Shown piece after piece: positions 28,525 through 36,643 of a stretch of DNA of 44,549 nucleotides. Below the pieces are notes generated by a model, which searched no databases, was not told the DNA's origin, and saw only the letters and a program-made list of their open reading frames with translations. Both the position numbers and the translations under genes were made by a program. The DNA is from a virus. Numbering within the stretch: the first letter of the stretch is position 1; each line of letters starts with the position of its first letter. The stretch spans positions 1-44,549 of IMG/VR virus record IMGVR_UViG_3300011114_000959. One strand, given 5' to 3'.

Positions 28525-28912
28525 TATGTCAGGCGTGGTCATTTCGATGGCATCAAGCGCAGTTGTACGCACGCGACACGCGGCGGGCAGTTATCCGCAA
28601 GCATCGAATGACGCCAATCGCGGCAAGTTCGTTCCGGGCGCAGCGTCAACCACGACGATTAACGCATCAATGCAGCCGCTCACTTCGCGCGACCGGCAGC
28701 TTTTGCCCGATGGCGTGCGGGAAACTGCGCGTTGCTGGATGTACACGACAGCGGATGTGCGTGGTGACAGCCCTGCGACCACAAACAGCATTACCCAAGC
28801 GGACACAATCACTTACGGCGGGGAAATCTTCCAAGTGTACCAAGACCGCAACTGGCAAACCGACGGCCTTTATCACCGCAGCGCGCTCTACAGCGCCACG
28901 ATGGAGCCGTAA
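28517..28912 (+). CDS. Head-closure/connector protein
   Basis: 131 residues. The end TYGGEIFQVYQDRNWQTDGLYHR is typical of a family of neck proteins placed between gp10-like and terminator genes in contractile-tailed phages. The middle carries QLLPDGVRETARCWMYTTAD. Sequence alone does not give a more exact role. Direct overlap with the upstream gene and a three-base gap downstream indicate co-translation. Confidence 0.65.
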   Translation: MLDMSGVVISMASSAVVRTRHAAGSYPQASNDANRGKFVPGAASTTTINASMQPLTSRDRQLLPDGVRETARCWMYTTADVRGDSPATTNSITQADTITYGGEIFQVYQDRNWQTDGLYHRSALYSATMEP

Positions 28913-28914
28913 CT

Positions 28915-29469
28915 ATGTCAATCGCTTGGGCAACTGTGCAAACCGGCTTGTTCGACGTGATCGCCGCTGCTGTCGCGGGCCTTTCGCCGGTTCCGGTCAT
29001 TGCTTGGCAATTCCAAGCCGGTCAACCCGCCGCAATGCCACCCAAGCCCTGCGTTTTGCTCAACATTACCGACGCAGACCGCCCGCGCGGGACATTGGCA
29101 GCGGACGATGAGACGCAGCAAACGACTACGGCGGGCACGCAACACCGTGGCAGCCACAGGGCGCATACGCTGACCTGCAATGCCTACTCAGATTCGACCA
29201 TTGGCGCGCTCAGCAGCCGCGCAATCATCGGCGCAATCGACCGCTATTGCCAGAGTGACGCCGCTCGCGCGATCGGGATCCCCGCCGGATTCAAGATTTT
29301 CCCTAGCGGCGCACCGGCCAAGGATTTGAGCGCATTGCTGACAACGCGGGCCGAGTCTCGCACAATGCAAGAGTTCACTTTTGGCACACTGGACACGACC
29401 ACGGAAGTTATTGGCTGGATCGAAACCGTACCGCTCACAGGATTAAAGGTTGCGCCCGCGCAGACCTAG
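28915..29469 (+). CDS. Tail terminator-like neck protein
   Basis: 184 residues. VQTGLFDVIAAAVAGLS at the start, PPKPCVLLNITDADRPRG, the phrase AHTLTCNAYSD and the end LDTTTEVIGWIETV place it with gp12-like neck/terminator proteins that cap the tail tube. The order neck, terminator, sheath, tube is kept. No separate ribosome site is obvious. Confidence 0.65.
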   Translation: MSIAWATVQTGLFDVIAAAVAGLSPVPVIAWQFQAGQPAAMPPKPCVLLNITDADRPRGTLAADDETQQTTTAGTQHRGSHRAHTLTCNAYSDSTIGALSSRAIIGAIDRYCQSDAARAIGIPAGFKIFPSGAPAKDLSALLTTRAESRTMQEFTFGTLDTTTEVIGWIETVPLTGLKVAPAQT

Positions 29470-29484
29470 GAAAAGGCAAACAAA

Positions 29485-30864
29485 ATGGCAACTTCTCCGA
29501 TCGGCACAAACGAACTGATCAACATGCAAGTCGGCATCAACGCTGCTGCGGCAAGCGTCGATTCGTTCGGTTTGCCAATGATTTTCGACACCCAGAACAT
29601 CAAGAGCGCGGGCGCGTTGGTTCCGATTATCGGGACTTACACCAGTCTAGCGGCAGTCGTTGCGGGCGGTTTCGCAAGCTATACCAAGGCTTACAAGCTG
29701 GCGGCGGCTATCTTCGCGCAGCAGATTCGCCCCGCCAAGGTCAAGATCGCCAGCATCGCGGCGCTGTCGTCGGCTGAATTGACCGCTGTTGAGGCGCTTG
29801 ATTCGTCTTGGTATCTTTGCTTCGTAACTTCAATGGTTTCCGGCGACATTCAGACCGTTTCGACGTGGAACGACGCCACTGCGACCCGCCGTCATGCGCT
29901 GATGGCCGAATCGCAGGACGCGGCCAACTTCACCGCCGCGCCGTCGCTGCTGTCGATCTTGAACGCAGCCAACCCGACGCGCACTTTCTTGGGCTGCCGC
30001 AAGGCGAACGCGCAAGTGGTCACGCTGACGATTTCGGCGAGCTTTGTTGCGGCAAACTCCGTGAGCCTCAAGCTGAACGGCACCACAACCGGCGCGGTTC
30101 CATTCAATGCGACCAGCGCGCAAACGCTGACCGATTTGGCAACGGCGATTCAGGCGCTTTTTGCGGCAGCCGTCTGCACTGCTTCGGCTGCAACCGGCGT
30201 CATTACGATTACCGCGTTGAATCCGCTGATTGATTTGGTTGTGACCGACTATGCCTGCGCGGGTGGCGCGGGCCAGAACACCGCAGCGATCCTGCAAACC
30301 AACATCGGCGCGGGCTGCGCGGTCGCCGAAGTCGCCGGCTACCTGATTCCGCAAGGGCTGGGCCAGTCGGCGTTGTTCGGCAAGACCGTCGCCAAGGCTG
30401 CGGCAGATTTCACGATTTCGCAAAGCGTGCTGGATACGGTTCAAGCGAGCGGCGGCAACTGCTACGTCCAAATCGGCAACAAAGCCATGTGGAATCGCGG
30501 GACTATGGTGCGCTCGCTCGCGGCGGGCGTGTTTTTGTTCTTTGACACCATCGCGGGCGTTGACCGCATGGAACAGGAATTCAATGACGCGGTTATGACC
30601 GTGCTGACGCCTGCTGTTGGCAAATTGCCCTACAACAACAAAGGCATCTTGGCAATCGTCGGCGCGCTGGCGAACGTGGCGAAAAAGTACGTTTCGCTTG
30701 AAGTCATTGAAGATTTTGTCTACAAATCGACGTTCACCTATCCCGACATTTCGGCGGTATCCGCTGGCGACAAATCGAGCCGCACCTTGAACGGCATCGC
30801 GGCCAACTTCCAGAGCACCGGCGCGATTCAGAACGTCGCAATCACCGTTTCCGTTCAGGCGTAA
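29485..30864 (+). CDS. Tail sheath protein (DUF3383)
   Basis: 459 residues of the DUF3383 contractile sheath family: start INMQVGINAAAASVDSFGLP, then TYTSLAAVVAGGFASYTKAY, the subdomain starting VVTLTISASFVAANSVSLKL around residue 180, and the C-terminal part with RMEQEFNDAVMTVL and a final set of strands ending VAITVSVQA. The inserted beta module (about 178-265) repeats the form of a segment in the tail fibre. Contraction of this sheath drives the tube through the envelope. AAGGC is the ribosome site. Confidence 0.92.
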   Translation: MATSPIGTNELINMQVGINAAAASVDSFGLPMIFDTQNIKSAGALVPIIGTYTSLAAVVAGGFASYTKAYKLAAAIFAQQIRPAKVKIASIAALSSAELTAVEALDSSWYLCFVTSMVSGDIQTVSTWNDATATRRHALMAESQDAANFTAAPSLLSILNAANPTRTFLGCRKANAQVVTLTISASFVAANSVSLKLNGTTTGAVPFNATSAQTLTDLATAIQALFAAAVCTASAATGVITITALNPLIDLVVTDYACAGGAGQNTAAILQTNIGAGCAVAEVAGYLIPQGLGQSALFGKTVAKAAADFTISQSVLDTVQASGGNCYVQIGNKAMWNRGTMVRSLAAGVFLFFDTIAGVDRMEQEFNDAVMTVLTPAVGKLPYNNKGILAIVGALANVAKKYVSLEVIEDFVYKSTFTYPDISAVSAGDKSSRTLNGIAANFQSTGAIQNVAITVSVQA

Positions 30865-30900
30865 CCAACCGGCGCGCTTGCGCTCAAGTAGAGGCTTTCA

Positions 30901-31332
30901 ATGGCAAGTTTGGCAATCGGCATTTACAGCCCCGGCGATGTGATTGTGACCATGAACGGCATCCCGATTAGCGGATTTGCTGAAGATTCGTTCGTTTCCA
31001 GCAAGGAAACCACGCCGCAAGCCAGCGTCAAGCAGGGCTGCGACGGCGGGATTTACGCCACGCAAATCAAGGGCGGCGTGCCTGGCGAGTTGAAGATCAA
31101 GCTGTCGCAAACCAGTTTGAGCAACAATGCGATGGTATTGGCGCTGGCCCAGCAGAAGCTCGGAATCCTCAACGCTTTTTCCGTGATCAACGCGGGCGGT
31201 GGTGAATCGACGTTCTACCCGCGCGGATTCATTGCGGGAACGGCTGATCAGGAGTACGGCAAAGAGGCGGGCGAGCGCGAATGGACCATTGTCGGCGCGT
31301 GCTTCGCGCAACCCTCTGGCAACGAATTCTAA
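30901..31332 (+). CDS. Tail tube protein (DUF3277)
   Basis: 143 residues: YSPGDVIVTMNGIPISGFAE, then VKQGCDGGIYATQIKGGVPG, the phrase LKIKLSQTSLSNNAMVLALA and the end REWTIVGACFAQPSG match DUF3277 of inner-tube proteins. It follows the sheath gene, as always in this arrangement, and has GAGG before the ATG. The spacer of 36 bases holds a short GC-rich palindrome like the one in front of the decoration gene. Confidence 0.9.
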   Translation: MASLAIGIYSPGDVIVTMNGIPISGFAEDSFVSSKETTPQASVKQGCDGGIYATQIKGGVPGELKIKLSQTSLSNNAMVLALAQQKLGILNAFSVINAGGGESTFYPRGFIAGTADQEYGKEAGEREWTIVGACFAQPSGNEF

Positions 31333-31344
31333 GGGTTGTGACGC

Positions 31345-31791
31345 ATGGCACTTGTCGGCAAAACCGTCACCATCGGCGATAAAGACTACATTATCAGCCA
31401 GTTCGATGCTTTGCAGGCGATGGATGTTGGCTGTTTGGCGCAGCAATGGCGGGCGCGGCAGTTTGGCAAGGCGTCTGCCGGCCTCGCAGACCGCGCGCAG
31501 CTTGAATCGGCGCTGTTCGGCAGCCTTGAGCTAATCGCGCAGATGTACGCCAATTCTGAGTACCGCAGCAAGGTCTTTTGGCCGACGCTGGAGCTTTGCA
31601 CCTGCAACGGCAAGCCGGTCATCGACCGCGACGGCGTTTGGAAACTGACCTACGCGGGGGCTGAATTGCTGAATCTGCTCAAGTTGTTTCAGGCTGCACT
31701 TGAACATGCGTGCGGTGGTTTTTTTTTGGCGACATCGGGCGAAGCGGGGACGAACGCGGAGGCACCACCCCCGGCCGAAGCTACACCGTAG
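31345..31791 (+). CDS. Tail assembly chaperone, zero-frame product (G-like)
   Basis: 148 residues starting MALVGKTVTIGDKDYIISQF. The body is helical with RAQLESALFGSLELIAQMYA and ends in an Ala/Pro tail. This is the usual first tail chaperone between tube and tape measure, coating the tape measure while the tube grows. Codon 125 onward contains nine T in a row (31719-31727), at which ribosomes can move to the -1 frame and make a longer product. The zero frame after the slip has low-complexity AEAPPPAEATP, a typical sign. Confidence 0.82.
   Translation: MALVGKTVTIGDKDYIISQFDALQAMDVGCLAQQWRARQFGKASAGLADRAQLESALFGSLELIAQMYANSEYRSKVFWPTLELCTCNGKPVIDRDGVWKLTYAGAELLNLLKLFQAALEHACGGFFLATSGEAGTNAEAPPPAEATP
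31719..31725 (+). promoter_or_regulatory. -1 ribosomal frameshift site (T TTT TTT)
   Basis: Nine T bases give a perfect slippery heptamer in the chaperone frame (codons TTT TTT at 31720-31725). After slippage the ribosome reads TTT GGC GAC in the -1 frame. The extension is protein-like for 83 codons. The place, directly before the tape measure gene, is that of the G/GT switch in lambda and similar elements in contractile phages. A downstream stem or Shine-Dalgarno was not worked out. Confidence 0.8.
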
Positions 31792-31976
31792 ACGAACAAG
31801 TCAAGATTTGGGCGGACTTGCGAGCCGATGCGCTCAAAACCCGCTGGCTTTGGTGGCTCCCGCTCGAAAACGGCTACGCGCAATCGCTGCTGGAAGTGCA
31901 AACGCAATGGTCGCTGGATGACGTGTTGGCGGTGCAAGATAGGCTGATTTTCTTGGCGAAACGGGCAAGGCGGTAG
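31725..31976 (+). CDS. -1 frame extension of tail chaperone (T part of G-T fusion)
   Basis: 83 residues read only after frameshifting, giving a fusion of about 210 residues with the first 127 of the chaperone. It contains YTVDEQVKIWADLRADALKT, then RWLWWLPLENGYAQSLLEV and a basic end FLAKRARR. It has no good start of its own: a GTG at 31710 lies inside the chaperone frame with no ribosome site. It ends four bases before the tape measure GTG. The fusion should bridge tape measure and tube. Confidence 0.78.
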   Translation, partial: FGDIGRSGDERGGTTPGRSYTVDEQVKIWADLRADALKTRWLWWLPLENGYAQSLLEVQTQWSLDDVLAVQDRLIFLAKRARR

Positions 31977-31979
31977 CAA

Positions 31980-33818
31980 GTGGACATTCGCAGCCTCGTC
32001 ATTCGCCTTGGTTTCGGTCTGGACGCACGCGGCGCGGACGCAGCCGACAAGCGCATTGCCGGATTAAGCAAGAAATCAGACGACTTAGCCAACAAGTTCA
32101 AGCTCGCAGCGGGCGCACTCGCGGGCATCGGCGCGTACAAGATCGCTGCTGAACTGCGCGAATCTGTTGACGCTTCGATCAGCTTTGGCCGCGAAATGGG
32201 TAACATTTCCAGCTTGATCGGCGGCAATCAGGCGCGGACGCAGGAGCTTGCCACCGCATCGCAGCAAATGGCGCTCAAGTTTGGCCGATCCAGCAAGGAT
32301 ATAACTGGCGGATTGTACGAAGTGATTTCGACATTTGGCGATACCAAGGACGTGATCGAACAAACCGGCCTCGCCATCAAAATCGGCGCAGCAGGCGCGG
32401 GATCGACGGCGGACGGCATTAGCCTTTTGGGCGCTGTCACGAAAGCTTACGGCGACACATCTGCCGCAACCATGCAGAAGGTTAGCGATCTTGGCTTTCA
32501 AACCGTCAACCTCGGCAAAGTCACACTACCCGAATTGGCCGGCTCGATTCAGCAGGCGACACCGCTTGCTGCTGCGCTTGGCGTGAAATTAGAGGAGCTT
32601 TTCGCGATTCAAGCGACGGCTTCAGGCGTAACAGGCTCCGGCTCGGAAGTCTTCACGCAGATGAATAGCGCCATGAAATCGCTGATGGAGCGCACGCCGG
32701 AGATGGAGAGGGCGTTCAAAAAGGCCTTTGCGCACACGGGCGTCAAGACCGCGAAGGATGCGGTCGGCAAGTTCGGCCTAACTGGCGCACTTCAAAAGGT
32801 AATCAAGACCACGGACGGCAGCCAAGAGCAAATCGGCAAGTTGTTCGGGCGCATCGAAGGCCTAAAGTTGGGGCTTGCGCTCACTGGCAACCAAGCGGGC
32901 GACTTCGCTGAGAAAATGAAGGCTATGCAAAACGTTGCGGGCGCGACTGATACCGCTTTCAAGGCGCAGACGACCGGGCTTGCCAAGAATGCGTTTGAAA
33001 TGGATAAGTTGAACACGCGGGCAGAAGTTTTGCAGCAGCAAGTTGGCGCTCGGCTTGCGGGAACGTTGATCAACAGCAAGAAAGCATGGATGGATTTCGC
33101 GGAAGTCGCGATCGGCGGAATCGCGACTGGCTTGGACAATGCGACCGAAGCGGGTGATCGATATATCGATATGGTCAACGAGGCGAACGCCGCCATGGGC
33201 AAAAAGGTCGAGGGTGAAAAGGGAGGTCTTTGGGCGCAATTCTTCAACAAAGCCGGAAATGTCGGCTTGGCAGGTGCGGAGTTTGGCGCACTCGGATTGG
33301 AGACGATCGGGAGCAACATCGCCAAACTTTGGCGGGACGAGGATGGTCGCAATAAAGCAGCCGCGGAACTGGATATTGACGCGGGCGCAACCCGCGCCCG
33401 CGTACAGCAGTATTCACTGGCGGCGTTCGATCCGGAATCCGCCGCCAGATCTGCTGAACTGCGGCGCGTCAATCAAACCCAAATGGCAGAAACGGCGGCA
33501 GCAAGATCTGATTATCGGTCCCGCCACCACGGCCACGGGGGCAGTAATGCCGACCTGGCTGAAGAAGCGCGCAACCGCGAAAACGCGCCCAAGACAGCCG
33601 CGCTGACACCTGCCCAAATCGAGGCGGCGCAAGGCAGCGCTCGCAAATCGCTTGGATTGAAAGCGCAGCACACAAACCATAACACCATGAAAGTAGATAT
33701 TCATTTGCATGGCGGCGGCGAAGTTGCGGGTGTGACAAAGGCTGTCGGCGATGCGTGGCGCATGCTTACTGAGGCTGCCAACGATCAGGCCGCGCGGGCC
33801 AGCGGGGCGCAACCATGA
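31980..33818 (+). CDS. Tape measure protein
   Basis: 612 residues, GTG start. The N-terminal region with LVIRLGFGLDARGADAADKR is helical. Residues 90-300 hold the phage-related minor-tail region TQELATASQQMALKFGRSSK and MERTPEMERAFKKAFAH. A hydrophobic stretch lies near 380 (WMDFAEVAIGGIATGL), and the Gly-rich end has NHNTMKVDIHLHGGGEV. Length sets tail length: at about 0.15 nm per residue it predicts a short tail of roughly 90 nm, which is inferred. It overlaps the next gene by four bases. Confidence 0.88.
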   Translation: MDIRSLVIRLGFGLDARGADAADKRIAGLSKKSDDLANKFKLAAGALAGIGAYKIAAELRESVDASISFGREMGNISSLIGGNQARTQELATASQQMALKFGRSSKDITGGLYEVISTFGDTKDVIEQTGLAIKIGAAGAGSTADGISLLGAVTKAYGDTSAATMQKVSDLGFQTVNLGKVTLPELAGSIQQATPLAAALGVKLEELFAIQATASGVTGSGSEVFTQMNSAMKSLMERTPEMERAFKKAFAHTGVKTAKDAVGKFGLTGALQKVIKTTDGSQEQIGKLFGRIEGLKLGLALTGNQAGDFAEKMKAMQNVAGATDTAFKAQTTGLAKNAFEMDKLNTRAEVLQQQVGARLAGTLINSKKAWMDFAEVAIGGIATGLDNATEAGDRYIDMVNEANAAMGKKVEGEKGGLWAQFFNKAGNVGLAGAEFGALGLETIGSNIAKLWRDEDGRNKAAAELDIDAGATRARVQQYSLAAFDPESAARSAELRRVNQTQMAETAAARSDYRSRHHGHGGSNADLAEEARNRENAPKTAALTPAQIEAAQGSARKSLGLKAQHTNHNTMKVDIHLHGGGEVAGVTKAVGDAWRMLTEAANDQAARASGAQP

Positions 33819-34390
33819 GCAAACCAAGCTGCTACATCATTTTTGCCAATGCGTCGTATCTCACGCCGGACACTTACGAGAATTACAGCGTTTCGCTTGA
33901 AAGCGAGTCGCCAGATATTCCGACAGAGCAAGCGACGATCAATTCAAACATCATCCGCCAACCACGCAAGTTCACGATTGATTTGATCTTTACACCATAC
34001 CCGCAGAACACCGACCCATCGCCGCAACCCGGCGCAGATCGCCCGCAAAAGGCAGTCGCCCAACTTTTGACCGCGTGGCAACTGCGGCAAACCTGCGATG
34101 TCATGGTCAAGGGCAATTTATACCGCAACTGCGTTATTTCGTTCAACTATACCGACGACCAAACTGACACAATCAAAGTCGGCTGCCAAATCAAGGAACT
34201 GTTGATCGCATCGTCGGCAAGCGTCAAGGTTAAGCCGGTAAGCTCAAAGCTGAAAAAGGCAACCGGCAAAAAGAAGGTTGCCGTCACACCGATCAAAACG
34301 GGCGCAGCGCTGTTTGCCGTCGCGCATTTCGCTGTGGGTGATTGGCTTGGAGCCGCCGCACTCGCCAAAGTTGCAACGGTGGTACCGTAA
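33815..34390 (+). CDS. Baseplate Dit-like protein
   Basis: 191 residues. The core is a beta-rich region: YENYSVSLESESPDIPTEQA, PRKFTIDLIFTPYPQNTDP and YRNCVISFNYTDDQTDTIK, a layout shared with DUF6046-like Dit proteins in contractile baseplates. The C-terminus has a Lys-rich linker and a hydrophobic Ala-rich segment, which is unusual and could insert in the tube or the membrane. It sits between tape measure and plug genes. Confidence 0.65.
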   Translation: MSKPSCYIIFANASYLTPDTYENYSVSLESESPDIPTEQATINSNIIRQPRKFTIDLIFTPYPQNTDPSPQPGADRPQKAVAQLLTAWQLRQTCDVMVKGNLYRNCVISFNYTDDQTDTIKVGCQIKELLIASSASVKVKPVSSKLKKATGKKKVAVTPIKTGAALFAVAHFAVGDWLGAAALAKVATVVP

Positions 34391-34728
34391 TGCTGACAAT
34401 CCCGATGCAATCCGGTCCCGCTGTGCCGCCGCAAATCCTGCGCGTGGTGCTGGATGGCACACCGTTTCAGCTATATTTCCGCTGGAATGCCCGCGCGGCG
34501 ATGTGGCGACTCGACATTTCAGACGACGCGGGCGACGTCTTGGCGGCGGGGCTTGCCGTGCGTAACGCGGGCTTGCCAGTCAACGGCTGCAAATTCGGCC
34601 AAACCAACATGCCGCAAGGGCTTTTGCTGGCAATCGCGGGCACGGCCAAGGGCACCGACGCCGACAATGGCGAATTGGGCGCGCGGGTGCAGGTTGTCTA
34701 CGCCGAAGCTGCTGACGTGGCGGCATAA
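34390..34728 (+). CDS. Phage baseplate plug protein (DUF6983-like)
   Basis: 112 residues. ILRVVLDGTPFQLYFRWNAR, then MWRLDISDDAGDVLAAGLAV and VNGCKFGQTNMPQGLLLAIA conform to the plug family: a small beta protein that closes the tube inside the hub. The TAATG overlap with the preceding gene fixes the start. Length is typical. Confidence 0.78.
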   Translation: MLTIPMQSGPAVPPQILRVVLDGTPFQLYFRWNARAAMWRLDISDDAGDVLAAGLAVRNAGLPVNGCKFGQTNMPQGLLLAIAGTAKGTDADNGELGARVQVVYAEAADVAA

Positions 34729-35595
34729 ATGACGGATTCGCAACAGCTATTTCAGCCCACCTGCTCACTGCTGATCGATGATCAGTTGTACGACAATTCG
34801 GCGGGCAATGGCTATCGAATCACGTTTGAAGTCAAGCGAAAGTTGAGCAAATTCCCCGATCCGGCGACGATTACCGTCTACAACATCAATGCGACCACGC
34901 GGCAGAATTTCACCTTGGGCGCGCGGGTCGTGCTGTCCGCTGGATGGCAGGGATCAAGCGAAGTGATCTACGTCGGGACGCTGGTTGACGTGCGCCCGAT
35001 GCGCGACGGTCCAAACTGGGCCGTGTCGATCATCACAAGCGACGGCGACAAAGCCTTTCAGTCCTTCGTCAATCACAGCTTTGCCAAGGGCGTCCCGCTG
35101 TCGATCGTGGTTGCCAAGATTGCCGCCGCGATGGGCGTTGCTGTCCCGCAATCCGCGCAACCATTGCTCGCAGGCAAGGTCACCACCGGCGCGCTTGTGC
35201 AGTCAGGGCGTGCGCAACTGTCGTTGCAAACCCTGCTAGATCCTTTCGATTTGCACTACTCGCTGCAAGATGGCGGGTTGCTGATTCTCGAAGGCAACAT
35301 GCCCACGGCGGAAACGGCGGTTTTACTGTCGGCGTCAACAGGCCTGATCGGGTCGCCAGAGCGAATCGCCAGCAAAAAGAAGCACGTCAAGGGCGCGCCC
35401 AAAGGCAAAGCCGTCACCTATGCCACCCGCGTCCGCGTGACCGCGCTGATTCAGTCGGCAATCACCCCAGGGCGAAAGCTGCAACTCGACAGCGAAATCT
35501 TGCAAGGCTTATATCGCATTGACGAAGTTGTGTACAAAGGCGACACGCACGGCAGCGATTGGTACGCGCAAGCGATTTGCAGGGCGGTGGCGTAG
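34729..35595 (+). CDS. Baseplate hub protein (gp27/gpD-like)
   Basis: 288 residues, beta-rich: CSLLIDDQLYDNSAGNGYRI, then FEVKRKLSKFPDPATITVYN, the phrase GWQGSSEVIYVGTLVDVRP and NHSFAKGVPLSIVVAKIA. The order fits the hub family that forms the trimer below the tube and holds the spike. The end RIDEVVYKGDTHGSDWYAQA is typical of the family. It overlaps the spike gene by one base. Confidence 0.8.
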   Translation: MTDSQQLFQPTCSLLIDDQLYDNSAGNGYRITFEVKRKLSKFPDPATITVYNINATTRQNFTLGARVVLSAGWQGSSEVIYVGTLVDVRPMRDGPNWAVSIITSDGDKAFQSFVNHSFAKGVPLSIVVAKIAAAMGVAVPQSAQPLLAGKVTTGALVQSGRAQLSLQTLLDPFDLHYSLQDGGLLILEGNMPTAETAVLLSASTGLIGSPERIASKKKHVKGAPKGKAVTYATRVRVTALIQSAITPGRKLQLDSEILQGLYRIDEVVYKGDTHGSDWYAQAICRAVA

Positions 35596-36284
35596 TGGCA
35601 TTTTCCCTTGAAGAAACAATCGACTTCGCGCTGACCCAGCGGCTTGCTGCCGTTTGGACAACACTGCTTGCGCGCGTGCTGAGCTACGACGACGCGAGCC
35701 AGACGGCGAATCTCCAGCCATTCCCAGCGGTTTACCAAGACGACGAGCCAACCGCGATCGCCTCGCTGTCCAGCGTCCGCGTCTGTTTTGGCGGGCGGGC
35801 AAAGTGGAAGCTGAGCGCGGGCGATGTTGGCACGGTCCATTTTTGCGCGCGGTCGATTGCCGTCTACCAGCAGAACGGCAGCGAGGGCGACCCGGGCGAA
35901 GTGCGGATGCACGATTTGAGCGATGCGCTGTTTGACCCGACGAATTCAGGCGGCGCGACCCTGCCAACGGAAACCGGCGACAATCTGCGGATTTACGAGC
36001 CGACCGGCGCAAAGGTCTCGCTTGGCACGGCTGGGCTCGGGCGCAAAGCGGTGGCCCGCAATGCCGATCCGGTCCCCGCTGGCGGCTTGAATATCACAGC
36101 GGTTCCCACGGTGCCGCCCGCGCTGCCGGGCGTGATAATCACGTTCACTTACACCGACGCCAATGGCGTCACGACCGCCCAAATTCTGACTTTGCTTGGC
36201 ATTCTCACTGGCGCAGTTACCGGCGTTCCCGCTGTTTTGGCTGGTAAAATCACCGCAACATCGGCAAAGGTTGAGGCAGGATGA
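35595..36284 (+). CDS. Baseplate spike protein (Gp138-like OB-fold)
   Basis: 229 residues with a GTG start in TAGTG overlap. The N-terminal 110 residues carry the Gp138-type OB domain: TLLARVLSYDDASQTANLQP, RAKWKLSAGDVGTVHF and AVYQQNGSEGDPGE. The later RIYEPTGAKVSLGTAGLG is a turn before a C-terminal part with strongly alternating Thr/Val that probably makes the beta-helix of the spike. It pierces the outer envelope. The length is modest, so the needle should be short. Confidence 0.8.
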   Translation: MAFSLEETIDFALTQRLAAVWTTLLARVLSYDDASQTANLQPFPAVYQDDEPTAIASLSSVRVCFGGRAKWKLSAGDVGTVHFCARSIAVYQQNGSEGDPGEVRMHDLSDALFDPTNSGGATLPTETGDNLRIYEPTGAKVSLGTAGLGRKAVARNADPVPAGGLNITAVPTVPPALPGVIITFTYTDANGVTTAQILTLLGILTGAVTGVPAVLAGKITATSAKVEAG

Positions 36285-36643
36285 CAGCTTGGCGCGACCT
36301 CAAATTGACCGACGCGGGCGATCTTGCCATCGAAAACGGCGATTTCGTCCTGCTTGAAGGCATTGCGGCGATTGCGCAAGAGATTCGCATAGCTGTGCAG
36401 CTTTGGCGCGGCGAATACGCCTTTGATTCGACGCTGGGCATGGACTGGCAAACGCTTTTGGACAAGGGCGTGACCGATGCGCAGATTTCGTCCGCGCTCC
36501 GGCAGACCATCGCGCCCATCGTCGGCGTCGCATCGGTGGATAAAATCGAGATCGTGAGGCAGGATAATCGCAGGGCAACGATCGCAATCGCGGTCACTGC
36601 GGACACCGGCGCGACAGCAACGGTCACAACGGCGGTAGGATAA
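36281..36643 (+). CDS. Baseplate wedge protein (gp25/GpW-like)
   Basis: 120 residues: DLKLTDAGDLAIENGDFVL, then AQEIRIAVQLWRGEYAFDST with LGMDW, and a C-terminal part with IAPIVGVASVDKIEIVRQDN match gp25/DUF2634-like wedge proteins. It anchors the sheath at the baseplate and starts its polymerisation. ATGA and TAATG overlaps tie it to its neighbours. Confidence 0.85.
   Translation: MTAWRDLKLTDAGDLAIENGDFVLLEGIAAIAQEIRIAVQLWRGEYAFDSTLGMDWQTLLDKGVTDAQISSALRQTIAPIVGVASVDKIEIVRQDNRRATIAIAVTADTGATATVTTAVG

Noticed and set aside
31700-31921. Third frame (MNMRAVVF...) through the slip region as a +1 product
   Set aside because: It is arginine-rich and shadow-like. The -1 frame gives a normal helical protein up to the tape measure.
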